Source: JBEKHI01 sp050012355 (GTDB taxonomy: Bacteria; Actinomycetota; Actinomycetes; Streptosporangiales; Streptosporangiaceae). Taken from it: a DNA stretch of 23,869 bases. Below the pieces are notes generated by a model, which had not been told where the DNA came from, made no database searches, and saw only the letters and a program-made list of their open reading frames with translations. The stretch spans positions 1 to 23,869 of the forward strand of contig JBEKHI010000082.1 of the NCBI GenBank assembly GCA_050012355.1. The letters are read 5' to 3'. Position numbers and translations under genes: made by a program. Shown here piece after piece: positions 1-7,951 of the stretch (position 1 is the stretch's first letter; the number at the start of each line of letters is the position of its first letter).

Positions 1-84
1 GGACCACGGCTAGGAGGCGGCTGGCGGGTGCACACCACCTTGCGGATCGACCCGGCACCAGCCACCGCGACGGAGGGCATGTGA
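1..84 (+). CDS. C-terminal end of a NarL-type sensor histidine kinase (partial)
   Basis: The window opens inside a frame that ends in a TGA at 82-84. Its 27 visible codons include GGWRVHTTLRID, the Gly-Gly-Trp-Arg-Val strand that closes the HATPase_c domain of NarL/LiaS/DesK-type kinases. The kinase at 17009-18208 ends in the matching GGGWRVRAVVPA. The stop overlaps the GTG start of the next response regulator by 4 bases (GTGA), the usual coupling in such pairs. Only the tail is visible, so the sensor domain and signal cannot be described. The call rests on the tail motif plus the cognate regulator that follows. Confidence 0.72.
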   Translation, partial: GPRLGGGWRVHTTLRIDPAPATATEGM

Positions 85-503
85 CGATCTCCATTCTGCT
101 GGCCGATGACCAGCCGATGCTCCGGCTGGGTTTTCGCCTGGTACTGGACGCGCAACCCGACATGGAGGTCGTCGCGGAAGCAGGCGACGGCGCGACCGCC
201 ATCAGCATGACGCAGGCCACGCACCCCGACATCGTGCTGATGGACGTACGGATGCCCGGCACGGACGGCATTGAGGCAACTCGGCAGATCGTGGCTGGGA
301 GCACGACCCGGGTGCTGATCCTCACCACTTTCGACCTCGACGAATACGCCTACGCCGGGCTTCGGGCAGGTGCAAGCGGTTTCCTGCTCAAGGACGTGCC
401 GCCGCCCGAGCTGATGTCCGCCATCCGGGCCGTCGCCAGCGGCGACGCGGTCGTGGCCCCCCGCGTCACCTCTGAGCTCACAACACTTGCTGGCCAGACC
501 TGA
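81..503 (+). CDS. Response regulator, receiver domain only (truncated, HTH lost)
   Basis: 140 aa. Residues 3-120 form a complete receiver domain: acidic pocket D9-D10, phosphoacceptor D55 in DIVLMDVRMPG, switch T82/T83 and K104 in FLLKDV. The family (NarL/FixJ, about 215 aa) continues into a LuxR-type HTH. Here the protein stops about 15 residues after the receiver domain (ends LTTLAGQT), and no frame after 503 encodes an HTH. The intact paralogue at 18205-18855 shares long identical runs such as GIEATRQI and LILTTFDLD, and diverges from this gene just after the APxVT segment. The GTG start overlaps the upstream kinase stop. It could still accept phosphate and act as a sink or dominant-negative partner, but decay after losing the 3' end is the simpler reading. 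Confidence 0.8.
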   Translation: MTISILLADDQPMLRLGFRLVLDAQPDMEVVAEAGDGATAISMTQATHPDIVLMDVRMPGTDGIEATRQIVAGSTTRVLILTTFDLDEYAYAGLRAGASGFLLKDVPPPELMSAIRAVASGDAVVAPRVTSELTTLAGQT

Positions 504-1027
504 GTGGGCAAACGGAAAGTGTCGTCCTGGTCTCGAAGGTGTACCGCTTCACAATTCGACGCCGACGATGACCTGCGTTTGACCGGACATCTAACCCACG
601 AAACAAGAGTTCCGATCTGGCTGATCTGTGCTCGCCCACCCAACGCTCCGCACGATCCCTTGGCCGCTCCGAACCGGCGATCGGTGTGTCCGCGACAGCA
701 ACGGCGAGGGTGAACAGACGGTCGCCGTAAGAGCTGGTCATATTCAGATCAATGCATAAGCACACTAGAACGCAACGCCCGCTATTCGCATGAGCGTGCG
801 TCGCTGCCGCACCGACCCACGGTCGCGGAACGCGAGATGACCCGTTCCGGCGTGTCGTCGTACGACTATCGGCCACACGGTCGTCCTACCGTCGGTCAGG
901 GGGATCGGCAAGACCTCCGTGCGCTGCCCGGTGACCTGGATATTGTTTCGCAGGCCGGTATTCTGTAGCAAGGACTTCTCTCTCGACCGCGGCTCTATCA
1001 GCCGGACTGACATGAGGAGAGGGCGCG
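504..1027 (+). other. Gene-free stretch between truncated regulator and LuxR/MalT-like gene
   Basis: No open frame on either strand here has a recognisable domain or a convincing start. Residual HTH code from the upstream regulator was looked for in all three forward frames and not found. Around 740-790 the sequence is less GC-rich than its surroundings and may hold promoter elements, but no clear -35/-10 pair can be defined. The last bases (1014-1022, GAGGAGAGG) are a strong ribosome-binding site for the ATG at 1028. No terminator-like hairpin was seen after 503. Confidence 0.5.
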
Positions 1028-2017
1028 ATGACCGACACGCCCGTCGCGGCAGGCTCAGAGCCCTCGCCGGGCAGGGCAGAACCTGGGCTGATCCACCGTC
1101 ACGACCTGATGGCCGCGTTGAACCAGACAGCCCAGAAGCGGGTCACGATTATCTCGGCGCCTGCCGGCACCGGGAAAACGTCGCTGTTGCGCGCGTGGGC
1201 GGACCAGCCGGGTCAGGATTGCCGTATCGCCTTCATGACCGTACGGCCGGGCCAGCACGATATGCAGCTCTTCTGGCTCACCATGCTCGGCGCGGTCCGG
1301 GCCGCGGCTGGCAGCGGCGAAGGCGGTGCGCAGCTGCCGCCCGTGACACCCGGATCGAGCGGTAGCGCCATGGTAGACAAGGTGCTGTCGGAGCTCGAGG
1401 AGTCCTTCGATCGCTTCGTCCTGGTCATCGACGACCTGCACGAGCTCAGCCCACCGGAGGCCGCCGGGCAGCTCACAGCGCTACTGACGCGCTTGCCTCC
1501 GAGAGTCCGCGCGATCGTGGCTACCCGCCGCGACCTGCCGCTCCGCCTGCACAAGCTGCGGCTGGCCGGTGACCTGGCCGAGATCCGCGCCGCACAGCTG
1601 CGCTTCACCGAGCACGAAACCCGCCGGCTCCTCGCTGCCGCCGGAATCGCGCTGCCCGGGCAGGTGGCCGCGATGCTGCATCAGCGGGCCGAGGGTTGGG
1701 CGGCCGGGCTGCGGCTCGCTGTGCTATCCCTCACCGGGCACCCCGACCCAGAGCGGTTCGTCGCCGAGTTCTCCGGCAGCGACCGCACAGTCGCCGAGTA
1801 CCTGTTGGCCGAGATGCTGGAGCGACAGCCGCCCGAGGTTCAGGGTCTGCTGCTGCGCACCTCCGTGCTGGACCGGGTCAACGGCGAGCTCGCCGACCTG
1901 CTTACCGGAGCCGCGGGATCGGAACGGATCTTGCTGGACCTGGAGGACGCCAACGCGTTCGTCGTGTCCCTTGACCCCGGCCGCACCTGGTTCCGCTACC
2001 ACCGCTGGCGGTGGTGA
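1028..2017 (+). CDS. MalT/LuxR-type STAND ATPase regulator, 3'-truncated
   Basis: 329 aa, against roughly 850-920 aa for intact LAL/MalT regulators. Visible parts are an N-terminal linker, Walker A APAGTGKT (44-51), Walker B LVIDDLHEL (132-140), the sensor-1-like VATRRDLPLRL (164-174) and the winged-helix region with QRAEGWAAGLRLA (219-231). Homology runs up to WFRYHR (321-326), where family members continue with the LFADLL helix. Here WRW-stop follows instead. The TPR sensor region and the C-terminal LuxR HTH are therefore missing and the protein cannot bind DNA in the usual way. The ATG is preceded by a strong SD (1014-1022). The end overlaps the next gene by 7 bases at an apparent recombination point. 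Probably non-functional as a regulator. Confidence 0.82.
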   Translation: MTDTPVAAGSEPSPGRAEPGLIHRHDLMAALNQTAQKRVTIISAPAGTGKTSLLRAWADQPGQDCRIAFMTVRPGQHDMQLFWLTMLGAVRAAAGSGEGGAQLPPVTPGSSGSAMVDKVLSELEESFDRFVLVIDDLHELSPPEAAGQLTALLTRLPPRVRAIVATRRDLPLRLHKLRLAGDLAEIRAAQLRFTEHETRRLLAAAGIALPGQVAAMLHQRAEGWAAGLRLAVLSLTGHPDPERFVAEFSGSDRTVAEYLLAEMLERQPPEVQGLLLRTSVLDRVNGELADLLTGAAGSERILLDLEDANAFVVSLDPGRTWFRYHRWRW

Positions 2018-3363
2018 GCTGGGACTGCCCGGAGCTCGAGCCAGGCCTCTTTACCAGTCGGCTGCACATCGCCGACCTGGATGACGGCACCGCTATTGAA
2101 CTGGGTCAACTGGGCCTTGAGGCGGAGTCCCCCGCGTGGTGGCAAGGCGACGACGGCTGGCATGTGGCCTGGCGGGAATACCCCCCACCCGGTATGGGCG
2201 CGGCAGTGCTCGATATCACCGTCTCAGCTGACGGGACTACCTCGGCCGGGCCTGAGAACCTGACCGCCGGCATGACCGCCTGCCCGGACAAGCTCATCCA
2301 GGTCACCGGCGGCCCGGCAGCGGCGCTGTTCGCCGAAGGACTCGACACCGCCCTGTACCGGCTGGATCCGGCCGGCCCGTCGTTCCGCCGGGTTACCGGC
2401 TGGGACGGGTGGGCAGCCGCGCTCAGCGCCAGCGACGATGGGACCACGATCGCGGTGCTGGCGAGCACGGCCTACGCACCTCGCGATGTCTGGGCTGGTT
2501 CACCGGATGCCCTCATCCGTATCAGCGATACCCTCCCGGGACTGCGCGGCGTCGCCTTGGGGATTCAGGAGCGGCTGTCCTGGCAGGCATCCGACGGACT
2601 GGAGATCGACGGTGTACTGGTCCTGCCGCCGGGCCGAAGCCGGGCGGACGGGCCGTTCCCGCTGGTGACCATGATCCACGGCGGGCCCTACGACCGGAGG
2701 GCAGACGAACTCCTGGTGTCCTGGGGGCAATGGGGCCAGTGGCTGGCCGCCGCTGGCTTCGCCGTATTCCACCCCAACCCCCGTGGCGGCAAGGGACACG
2801 GCCCGGAGTTCGCCGCCATGGTGAGCCGCGCCGTGGGTCAAGACGAGTGGACCGACACCCTGACCGGCATCGATGCCCTCGTAGCTGACGGCGTCGCGGA
2901 TCCCGCCCGGCTGGGCATAGCCGGGTGGAGCCACGGCGGGTTCATGGCGGCCTGGGCGGTCACCCATACCGATCGCTTCCGCGCCGCGGTGATGGGCGCG
3001 GGCATTGCCGACTGGGCCATGCAGGTCGGCGCCGGCGAGCTCGGCCGGACAGAAGCCGACCTGGTCGGCAGCCTCGGCTGGGAAGGACCCGGGCCACACC
3101 GCCACGATGAGCTCAGCCCGATCTCCTACGCGGCGAAAGCGACGACCCCGGTACTGATCCTGCATGGCGAGAAGGACACCAACGTCCCGGTTGGCCAGGC
3201 GATGTACTTTCACCGGGCGTTGAGCCAGTTCGGCGTCGAACACGAGCTGGTCGTCTACCCGCGGGAGAACCACTCGTTCACCGAGCGAGCCCACCAGATC
3301 GATGTCCTGGAACGCACCCGCTCCTGGTTCACTCGCTGGCTAGGCGATCCGGCTGACGAATGA
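2011..3363 (+). CDS. S9 prolyl-oligopeptidase family serine peptidase, 5'-truncated
   Basis: 450 aa as drawn from GTG 2011, while S9 enzymes of this type are about 600-680 aa. Residues 1-185 are the last blades of the beta-propeller (SWDCPELE, ADLDDGT, WAGSPDALIRIS). Residues ~190-447 are a complete alpha/beta-hydrolase domain: oxyanion region HGGPYDRR (223-230), nucleophile S307 in GWSHGG, D389 in HGEKDT and H421 in ENHSF. The frame is family-like from about 2005 (LAVVSWD) with no start codon of its own upstream, so GTG 2011/2014 is an internal valine reused as a possible start. There is no SD; translation could only come by coupling to the upstream stop (TGA 2015-2017). The catalytic domain is intact, but a missing half propeller usually destroys gating and folding. 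Likely cytoplasmic. Confidence 0.82.
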   Translation: MVSWDCPELEPGLFTSRLHIADLDDGTAIELGQLGLEAESPAWWQGDDGWHVAWREYPPPGMGAAVLDITVSADGTTSAGPENLTAGMTACPDKLIQVTGGPAAALFAEGLDTALYRLDPAGPSFRRVTGWDGWAAALSASDDGTTIAVLASTAYAPRDVWAGSPDALIRISDTLPGLRGVALGIQERLSWQASDGLEIDGVLVLPPGRSRADGPFPLVTMIHGGPYDRRADELLVSWGQWGQWLAAAGFAVFHPNPRGGKGHGPEFAAMVSRAVGQDEWTDTLTGIDALVADGVADPARLGIAGWSHGGFMAAWAVTHTDRFRAAVMGAGIADWAMQVGAGELGRTEADLVGSLGWEGPGPHRHDELSPISYAAKATTPVLILHGEKDTNVPVGQAMYFHRALSQFGVEHELVVYPRENHSFTERAHQIDVLERTRSWFTRWLGDPADE

Positions 3364-3423
3364 CGCCATCCACCCGAAGATTCCGGTTCAGGACACTGGC
3401 CCTCCGTACACCTCGGCGCCTGA

Positions 3424-3441
3424 GCGGCGGTGTCCCGCCGC
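3424..3441. terminator. GC-rich hairpin between convergent genes
   Basis: GCGGCGG and CCGCCGC form a 7-bp stem around a TGTC loop, in the 90-base gap between the S9 peptidase (plus strand) and the response regulator (minus strand). It has no U-run, as is common in actinomycetes, and could serve both strands. Modest evidence. Confidence 0.4.
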
Positions 3442-3453
3442 GGCCGCCGATGG

Positions 3454-4098
3454 TTACGGATTGTTCAGGTAGGCCAGGACTGCCAGGACCCGGCGGTGTC
3501 CGATGTCGTCTGACGGTAGCCCGAGCTTCAGGAACACGTTTCCGATGTGCTTGCTGACCGCCCGTTCGGTGATGACCAAGGTGGTCGCGATGGTTGTGTT
3601 GTCGTGGCCTTCGGCCATGAGCTTGAGGACCTCAAGCTCGCGGGGTGTCAGCGAGTCGAGCGGGGTGCGGCGGCGACGGGTGAGGAGTTCGGTCACCACC
3701 TCGGGGTCGAGCGCGGTGCCGCCGGCCGCCACCCGGTCGAGTGCGTCCAGGAACTCCTCAACGCGGCCGATCCGGTCCTTGAGCAGGTAGCCGACCCCGC
3801 TCGCGCCGCCGCTCAGCAGCTCGGCGGCGTAGGATTCCTCGACGTACTGGGAGAGCACGAGCACTGGCAGGCCGGGGATTTTCTCGCGGGCCGCGAGCGC
3901 CGCTCGCAGGCCCTCGTCGCGGAAGCCGGGCGGCATCCGGACATCGAGCACGGCGATGTCCGGGCGGTGCTCGAGCAACGCCGGGAGGATCTGCGGCTCG
4001 GCGGCGGCCACGGCCACGACTTCGTGCCCGGCCGAGGTAAGCAGCAGGACGAGCCCTTCGCGCAGCAGTGCGTTGTCCTCGGCGATTACCACGCGCAT
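3454..4098 (-). CDS. LuxR/NarL-family response regulator
   Basis: 214 aa, full length. Receiver domain 1-125 with E7-D8, phosphoacceptor D52 in IAVLDVRMPPG, S83 as switch residue and K107 in YLLKDR. The LuxR-type HTH at ~148-210 contains LTPRELEVLKLMAEGHDN and the recognition-helix stretch ITERAVSKHIGNVFLKLGL. The gene overlaps the upstream kinase by 13 bases (4086-4098), so the two are translationally coupled, kinase first. The divergent neighbour is an MMPL exporter, the most likely regulated target along with the pair itself. The receiver domain carries the MPPGFRDEGLRAA variant typical of actinobacterial regulators paired with Put_sensor-type kinases. Confidence 0.95.
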   Translation of the reverse strand: MRVVIAEDNALLREGLVLLLTSAGHEVVAVAAAEPQILPALLEHRPDIAVLDVRMPPGFRDEGLRAALAAREKIPGLPVLVLSQYVEESYAAELLSGGASGVGYLLKDRIGRVEEFLDALDRVAAGGTALDPEVVTELLTRRRRTPLDSLTPRELEVLKLMAEGHDNTTIATTLVITERAVSKHIGNVFLKLGLPSDDIGHRRVLAVLAYLNNP

Positions 4099-5249
4099 GG
4101 CAGCTCCGCTTCGATCACGGTCGGGCCTCCGGCGGGGCTGGTCAGGGTAAAGGTTCCATCGAGGGCGGCGACCCGGCGGCGCATGCCGGGCAGGCCGGTA
4201 CCGCCCGCGTCGTTCCCGGCGCTCTCGGCTCCGCCGCTGCCCTTGTCGCGCACGACCACCCGCACGCCAGAGGCGGTGCGGGTGAGGCTGACCTCGGCCC
4301 GGCTGGATCCGCTGTGTTTGGCCGCGTTGGTCAGCGCCTCGGCAACGACGAAATACGCGGCCGCCTCCACCGCCGCCGGGGCGCGGGGCCCTTCATCGAA
4401 TTCATCCGCCCGCACAATGACATCAAGCCCGCTGCTCGCGGCGAGGGCCCGGACCGCGCCCGCCAGCCCTCGGTCGGTGAGGATCGGCGGATGGATGCCG
4501 CGCACCACGTGCCGCAGCTCCGCCAGCGCCTCCTCTGCCTGCTGCTGGGCCTCGTCGAGTAGCCGCCACGCGGCCTGCGGATCGCGATGGTAGGCGCGCT
4601 TCGCCAGTCCGATCCGCATAGACAGCGATACGAGCCGCGCTTGCGTGCCGTCGTGCAGGTCCCGCTCGATGCGGCGCAGTTCGGCACCGTGCGCGGCGAT
4701 GGCGCCCGCCCGGGTCTGAGTCAGCCGCTCGACACGCTCGGTGAGCCGCGCCTTCGGTGATGGCTTGAGTAGCGCGATCGACCAGACGGCATCGAGTTCC
4801 GCCAGGCGGGTGATCAGCGGCAGGACGACCGGCCGGCGCCCGAGCAGCCCGCACCACATCCCGTCGGCGAGGAGCCCGGCCGGCCACAGCGGTACCGCGA
4901 GGAACCCAAGGCAGCCGTAGCCGTAGTCGGCGACCATCCAGCGCAGATCGGCGAACGTGCCCGGGTCGAGGATCGCCGTGCGCAGCCGGTCGCGGATCGG
5001 GCCGGTGATGGGCAGGTAGGCCTCGTGAATCTCCTGTCCCGTCCAGGCGGACACCATGCTCCTTTTCGCCCCGGCTATCCGGCGGATCAGCAGCACGGTC
5101 TCCGGCAGCAGCCAGGCACCCACAATGGCCACCGTGCCGATGGCCGTGATCAGCAGGACGGTGATGAACCCGATGGAGAACGCGGCGAGACCGGTGCCCA
5201 GGGCCAGATGGGCCGTGGCACGCGCCGCGTCCCGCACCGTCTTTCTCAT
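4086..5249 (-). CDS. Sensor histidine kinase with N-terminal membrane sensor (NarL/DesK type)
   Basis: 387 aa. Two hydrophobic segments at ~20-58 and a further membrane-associated region at ~110-160 form a sensor resembling the Put_sensor family found in actinomycetes. HisKA_3 dimerisation helix ~185-250 with phosphoacceptor H199 in RDLHDGTQARL. HATPase_c ~295-385 with N-box AEALTNAAKHS (N308), G1 box DKGSGG (335-340) and G2 box GTGLPGMRRR (350-359). It acts at the membrane and phosphorylates the coupled regulator at 3454-4098. No SD precedes the ATG at 5249. A TAGCCT hexamer exactly 6 nt upstream suggests a leaderless transcript. The signal is not evident from sequence. Confidence 0.93.
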   Translation of the reverse strand: MRKTVRDAARATAHLALGTGLAAFSIGFITVLLITAIGTVAIVGAWLLPETVLLIRRIAGAKRSMVSAWTGQEIHEAYLPITGPIRDRLRTAILDPGTFADLRWMVADYGYGCLGFLAVPLWPAGLLADGMWCGLLGRRPVVLPLITRLAELDAVWSIALLKPSPKARLTERVERLTQTRAGAIAAHGAELRRIERDLHDGTQARLVSLSMRIGLAKRAYHRDPQAAWRLLDEAQQQAEEALAELRHVVRGIHPPILTDRGLAGAVRALAASSGLDVIVRADEFDEGPRAPAAVEAAAYFVVAEALTNAAKHSGSSRAEVSLTRTASGVRVVVRDKGSGGAESAGNDAGGTGLPGMRRRVAALDGTFTLTSPAGGPTVIEAELPCAW

Positions 5250-5255
5250 GGCGTC

Positions 5256-5261
5256 AGGCTA
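5256..5261 (-). promoter_or_regulatory. Putative -10 element (TAGCCT) for leaderless kinase mRNA
   Basis: Read on the minus strand, TAGCCT is followed by 6 nt and then the kinase ATG, the spacing at which transcription would begin on the A of the start codon. No good -35 match is present, which would fit an activator-dependent promoter. Inferred from spacing only. Confidence 0.35.
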
Positions 5262-5305
5262 ACCGCACCTCGACAAGCCGCATGAGGGAGGCCGCTCCCC
5301 TGTGA

Positions 5306-5325
5306 TGGTGTAACCCGCTACACCA
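5306..5325. promoter_or_regulatory. Perfect 7-bp-arm palindrome, candidate operator
   Basis: TGGTGTA-acccgc-TACACCA lies in the divergent gap between the kinase/regulator operon and the MMPL gene. Its centre is about 66 bp upstream of the putative kinase transcription start, a normal place for an activator, and ~110 bp upstream of the MMPL ATG. It is a natural candidate for binding by the dimeric LuxR-type regulator at 3454-4098. The symmetry is seen directly; the binder is inferred. Confidence 0.55.
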
Positions 5326-5425
5326 CCGGTTCGGGTGGGCGCTCCCTCGTGGCCGCGCGCTGGCGACAGCAGGGTTGATCTTGGGTGCGAACGACGCTCC
5401 CGAAGCCCGTAGGCGGAGGTTTTCA

Positions 5426-7657
5426 ATGTCTAAGCTAGCTCGCTGGTGCTTTGAGCACCGTAAATGGGTGGCGGGCCTCTGGCTACTCGCCGTGATCGCG
5501 GTGACCGGGGTCAGCACGCATGAGGGAAGTGCTTTCGGCGGGAGCTTCAGCCTGCCGAATACCGACTCGCAGGCAGCGGTCAATCTGCTGACGCAGAACT
5601 TCCCGTCCGCGTCCGGTGAGGGCGATCAGGTCGTGATCCAGGCCACCCATGGTGCCACCATCCGGTCGGCCACGGTGCGGACGGCGGTGACGGCGGCCCT
5701 GGCCAAGGTCGCCAGAGTGCCGGGCGTGGAGTCCGTCGCCAGCCCCTACGCCAAGGCGGGCGCGGCCCAGGTCAGCCGGGACGGCACCGTCGCCTTTGCC
5801 ACAGTGACCTGGAATAAGCAGGATGCCCAGATCACCACGGCCGACGCGAACAACCTGATCAAAGCGGCCGAATCCGCCGACGGGGCGACCGTGCATATTT
5901 CCCTCAGCGGCCAGTCCATCACCAACTCCGAACGGCCAAGCCCCGGGTTCACCGTCGGCGTCGGCGTGCTCGCGGCACTGGTCATCTTGCTGCTCGTCTT
6001 CGGCGGGGCCGTGCTCGCCTCGCTGCTGCCCCTGCTGGGCGCGGGCCTGGCCCTTGTCCTCGGCAACTCGCTGATCGGCCTGCTCAGCCACGTGATGAGC
6101 ATCTCCAGCGTGTCCACCGAACTAGCCGTCCTGATCGGCCTGGGCGTGGGCGTGGACTACGGGCTGTTCATCATCAGCCGGTACCGCAGCGCGGTCAAGG
6201 ATGGCCTGTCCTACGCCGACGCCGCGGCCCTGGCCGTCCAGACGTCGGGCCGCACGGTGCTGCTAGCCGGCCTGACCGTCTGCATCGCCCTGCTCGGCCA
6301 GTCCCTTCTCGGCGTCAGCTTCCTCTACGGCGTGTCGGTCTCCGCGGCCCTCGCGGTCGCGCTGACCATGGCAACCGCCCTGACGTTCCTGCCGGCCATG
6401 CTCAGTTTCCTCGGCCCCCGCGCCCTGTCCCGCCGCGAACGAGCCGCCGGGCGGCACCCGAGCCGGGCCACGCGCGGCTTCTGGCTCCGGTGGGCCCGGT
6501 TCGTCGAAACCCGCAAGGCCCTCGTCGCGCTGGCCTCCCTCGTAGCGGTGCTCGCGATCGCCCTGCCGATCACCGGCCTGCGGCTCGGCACCTCCGACGC
6601 CAGCACCGACCCGGCCGGGTGGACGACCCACCAAGCCTACACGGCGCTGGCCGACGGGTTCGGACCGGGCTTCAACGGACCGCTTGAACTAGCTGCCCAG
6701 GCCGGCACGCACCCCGACGTCACGGCTTTCGATCATCTTCTGGCCGTCGCTAAGCACACACCCGGTGTGGCATCGGTGACACCCGCAGTGACCTCACCGA
6801 ACGGGAAGGTGCTGCTTGCCACCCTCTACCCCACCACCAGCCCCCAGGCACAGCAGACCGTCAACCTGGTCAACGACCTGCGTGATCACCTCATCCCCCA
6901 GGCCGCCGACGGCACCAGTCTGGTCGTTCACGTCGGCGGGGTCACAGCGACCAACATCGACTTCGCCCACGTGCTCACCGACAAGCTGCCCCTGTTCATC
7001 GCCATCGTGGTGATACTCGCGTTCCTGCTCCTGGCCGCGGTATTCCGCAGCCTGCTCATCCCGCTCGTGGCCTCGGTCATGAACCTGCTGTCCGTAGGCG
7101 CCACCCTCGGCGCGATGAACGCGGTCTTCAACTGGGGCTGGGGCGGCTCACTTCTGCACCTGTCCGGAACGGGGCCGGTCGACGCCTTCCTTCCCGTCCT
7201 CATATTCTCCGTGCTCTTCGGCCTGTCCATGGACTACGAGGTCTACCTGGTCAGCCGCATCCAGGAGGAGTGGCACCATGGCAGTGGTGCCCCGGCCGCT
7301 GGGCGCAACCACCTGGCGGTCACCACCGGCCAGGCGAAGAGCGGCCCGGTCATCGCGGCCGCGGCCGGCATCATGATCCTGGTCTTCGGATCGTTCATGT
7401 TCGGCGCCAGGGAACTGGCCGAGTTCGGATTCGGGCTCGGCTTCTCCGTCCTCGTCGACGCCCTGCTCATCCGCAGCCTGCTAGTACCCGCCCTCATGCA
7501 CCTCATCGGCCCGGCCAACTGGGCCCTGCCACGATGGCTCGACCGCATCCTGCCCCACCTGACCATTGAGGCCACCGCGCCAGCCACCGCCGACCTCAGC
7601 GCCAGCACCATCCTGCCCGAGGGACATGCCGGACAGCGTGCACCGCGTTTTCAGTAG
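5426..7657 (+). CDS. MMPL-family (RND-type) membrane transporter
   Basis: 743 aa from ATG 5426, chosen because GGAGG (5415-5419) sits 6 nt upstream. An upstream in-frame start at 5375 has no such site. The layout is the duplicated RND plan: TM1 ~14-30, extracytoplasmic domain ~32-172, TM block ~175-330 with GVGVDYGLFIISRYR (D244-Y245), TM ~365-383, second external domain ~385-520, and TM block ~520-695 with the matching GLSMDYEVYLVSR (D603-Y604). The two Asp-Tyr pairs are the proton-relay signature of MMPL proteins. Members export lipids, lipoglycans or hydrophobic drugs using the proton gradient. The substrate cannot be read here. The adjacent divergent two-component pair and shared palindrome suggest inducible expression. 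Confidence 0.93.
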   Translation: MSKLARWCFEHRKWVAGLWLLAVIAVTGVSTHEGSAFGGSFSLPNTDSQAAVNLLTQNFPSASGEGDQVVIQATHGATIRSATVRTAVTAALAKVARVPGVESVASPYAKAGAAQVSRDGTVAFATVTWNKQDAQITTADANNLIKAAESADGATVHISLSGQSITNSERPSPGFTVGVGVLAALVILLLVFGGAVLASLLPLLGAGLALVLGNSLIGLLSHVMSISSVSTELAVLIGLGVGVDYGLFIISRYRSAVKDGLSYADAAALAVQTSGRTVLLAGLTVCIALLGQSLLGVSFLYGVSVSAALAVALTMATALTFLPAMLSFLGPRALSRRERAAGRHPSRATRGFWLRWARFVETRKALVALASLVAVLAIALPITGLRLGTSDASTDPAGWTTHQAYTALADGFGPGFNGPLELAAQAGTHPDVTAFDHLLAVAKHTPGVASVTPAVTSPNGKVLLATLYPTTSPQAQQTVNLVNDLRDHLIPQAADGTSLVVHVGGVTATNIDFAHVLTDKLPLFIAIVVILAFLLLAAVFRSLLIPLVASVMNLLSVGATLGAMNAVFNWGWGGSLLHLSGTGPVDAFLPVLIFSVLFGLSMDYEVYLVSRIQEEWHHGSGAPAAGRNHLAVTTGQAKSGPVIAAAAGIMILVFGSFMFGARELAEFGFGLGFSVLVDALLIRSLLVPALMHLIGPANWALPRWLDRILPHLTIEATAPATADLSASTILPEGHAGQRAPRFQ

Positions 7658-7748
7658 TCCCTCTTGATCCGCAGGCAGCCGCTGCAAGCGTCAGGCCGCT
7701 GGTCACCGACGCTGCCATGCATCCCCGCTGACCGCGAGTTCCCGGCGG

Positions 7749-7795
7749 AAAGTTTTGACTTTCCGGGGTCAGAATCCCGGAAAGTCAAACTTTTT
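7749..7795 (+). terminator. Strong rho-independent terminator after MMPL gene
   Basis: Left arm 7749-7767 and right arm 7776-7793 pair over 18 bp with a single extra T in the left arm. The loop is GTCAGAAT, and the right arm runs into TTTTT (7791-7795). The stem (GACTTTCCGGG / CCCGGAAAGTC at its top) is AT-richer than the surroundings. It lies ~90 nt past the MMPL stop. This is the most canonical terminator in the window. Its A-run on the left could also let it act on the minus strand. Confidence 0.8.
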
Positions 7796-7939
7796 CCTGG
7801 CCCTTCACTCCACCCGAATAGCTACCACGTCGCCACATCAGATACCTTCTAACCTGCGCAAATGCTATTCAGGGCGCCGGCCAGCGGACCACCGGCAGCT
7901 AGCCGGAAGCCGCATCTGCCCAGCGTGTTCCCATAAATG

Positions 7940-7945
7940 TACGAT
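7940..7945 (+). promoter_or_regulatory. Putative -10 element (TACGAT) for leaderless FUSC mRNA
   Basis: TACGAT ends 6 nt before the ATG at 7952, and there is no SD. This fits leaderless initiation and favours 7952 over the upstream ATG at 7937, which would lie across the promoter. No -35 match was found. Confidence 0.4.
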
Positions 7946-7951
7946 TCCCCC

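Noticed and set aside
880..1013. GIGKTS, a P-loop-like hexapeptide read in one frame near 900-925
   Set aside because: Tempting as a remnant of an ATPase, but there is no Walker B or other family sequence around it and the frame has no start. Likely chance.
3547..4593. 348-aa plus-strand open frame opposite the regulator and kinase
   Set aside because: It is antisense to two clearly coding, overlapping genes. Its translation is Arg/Ala/Gly-rich with no domain, a normal by-product of GC-rich codon use.
5375..5425. Upstream start for the MMPL gene at 5375
   Set aside because: The extra 17 residues are Arg-rich and not transporter-like, and the clear SD GGAGG lies after this start and is placed for ATG 5426.
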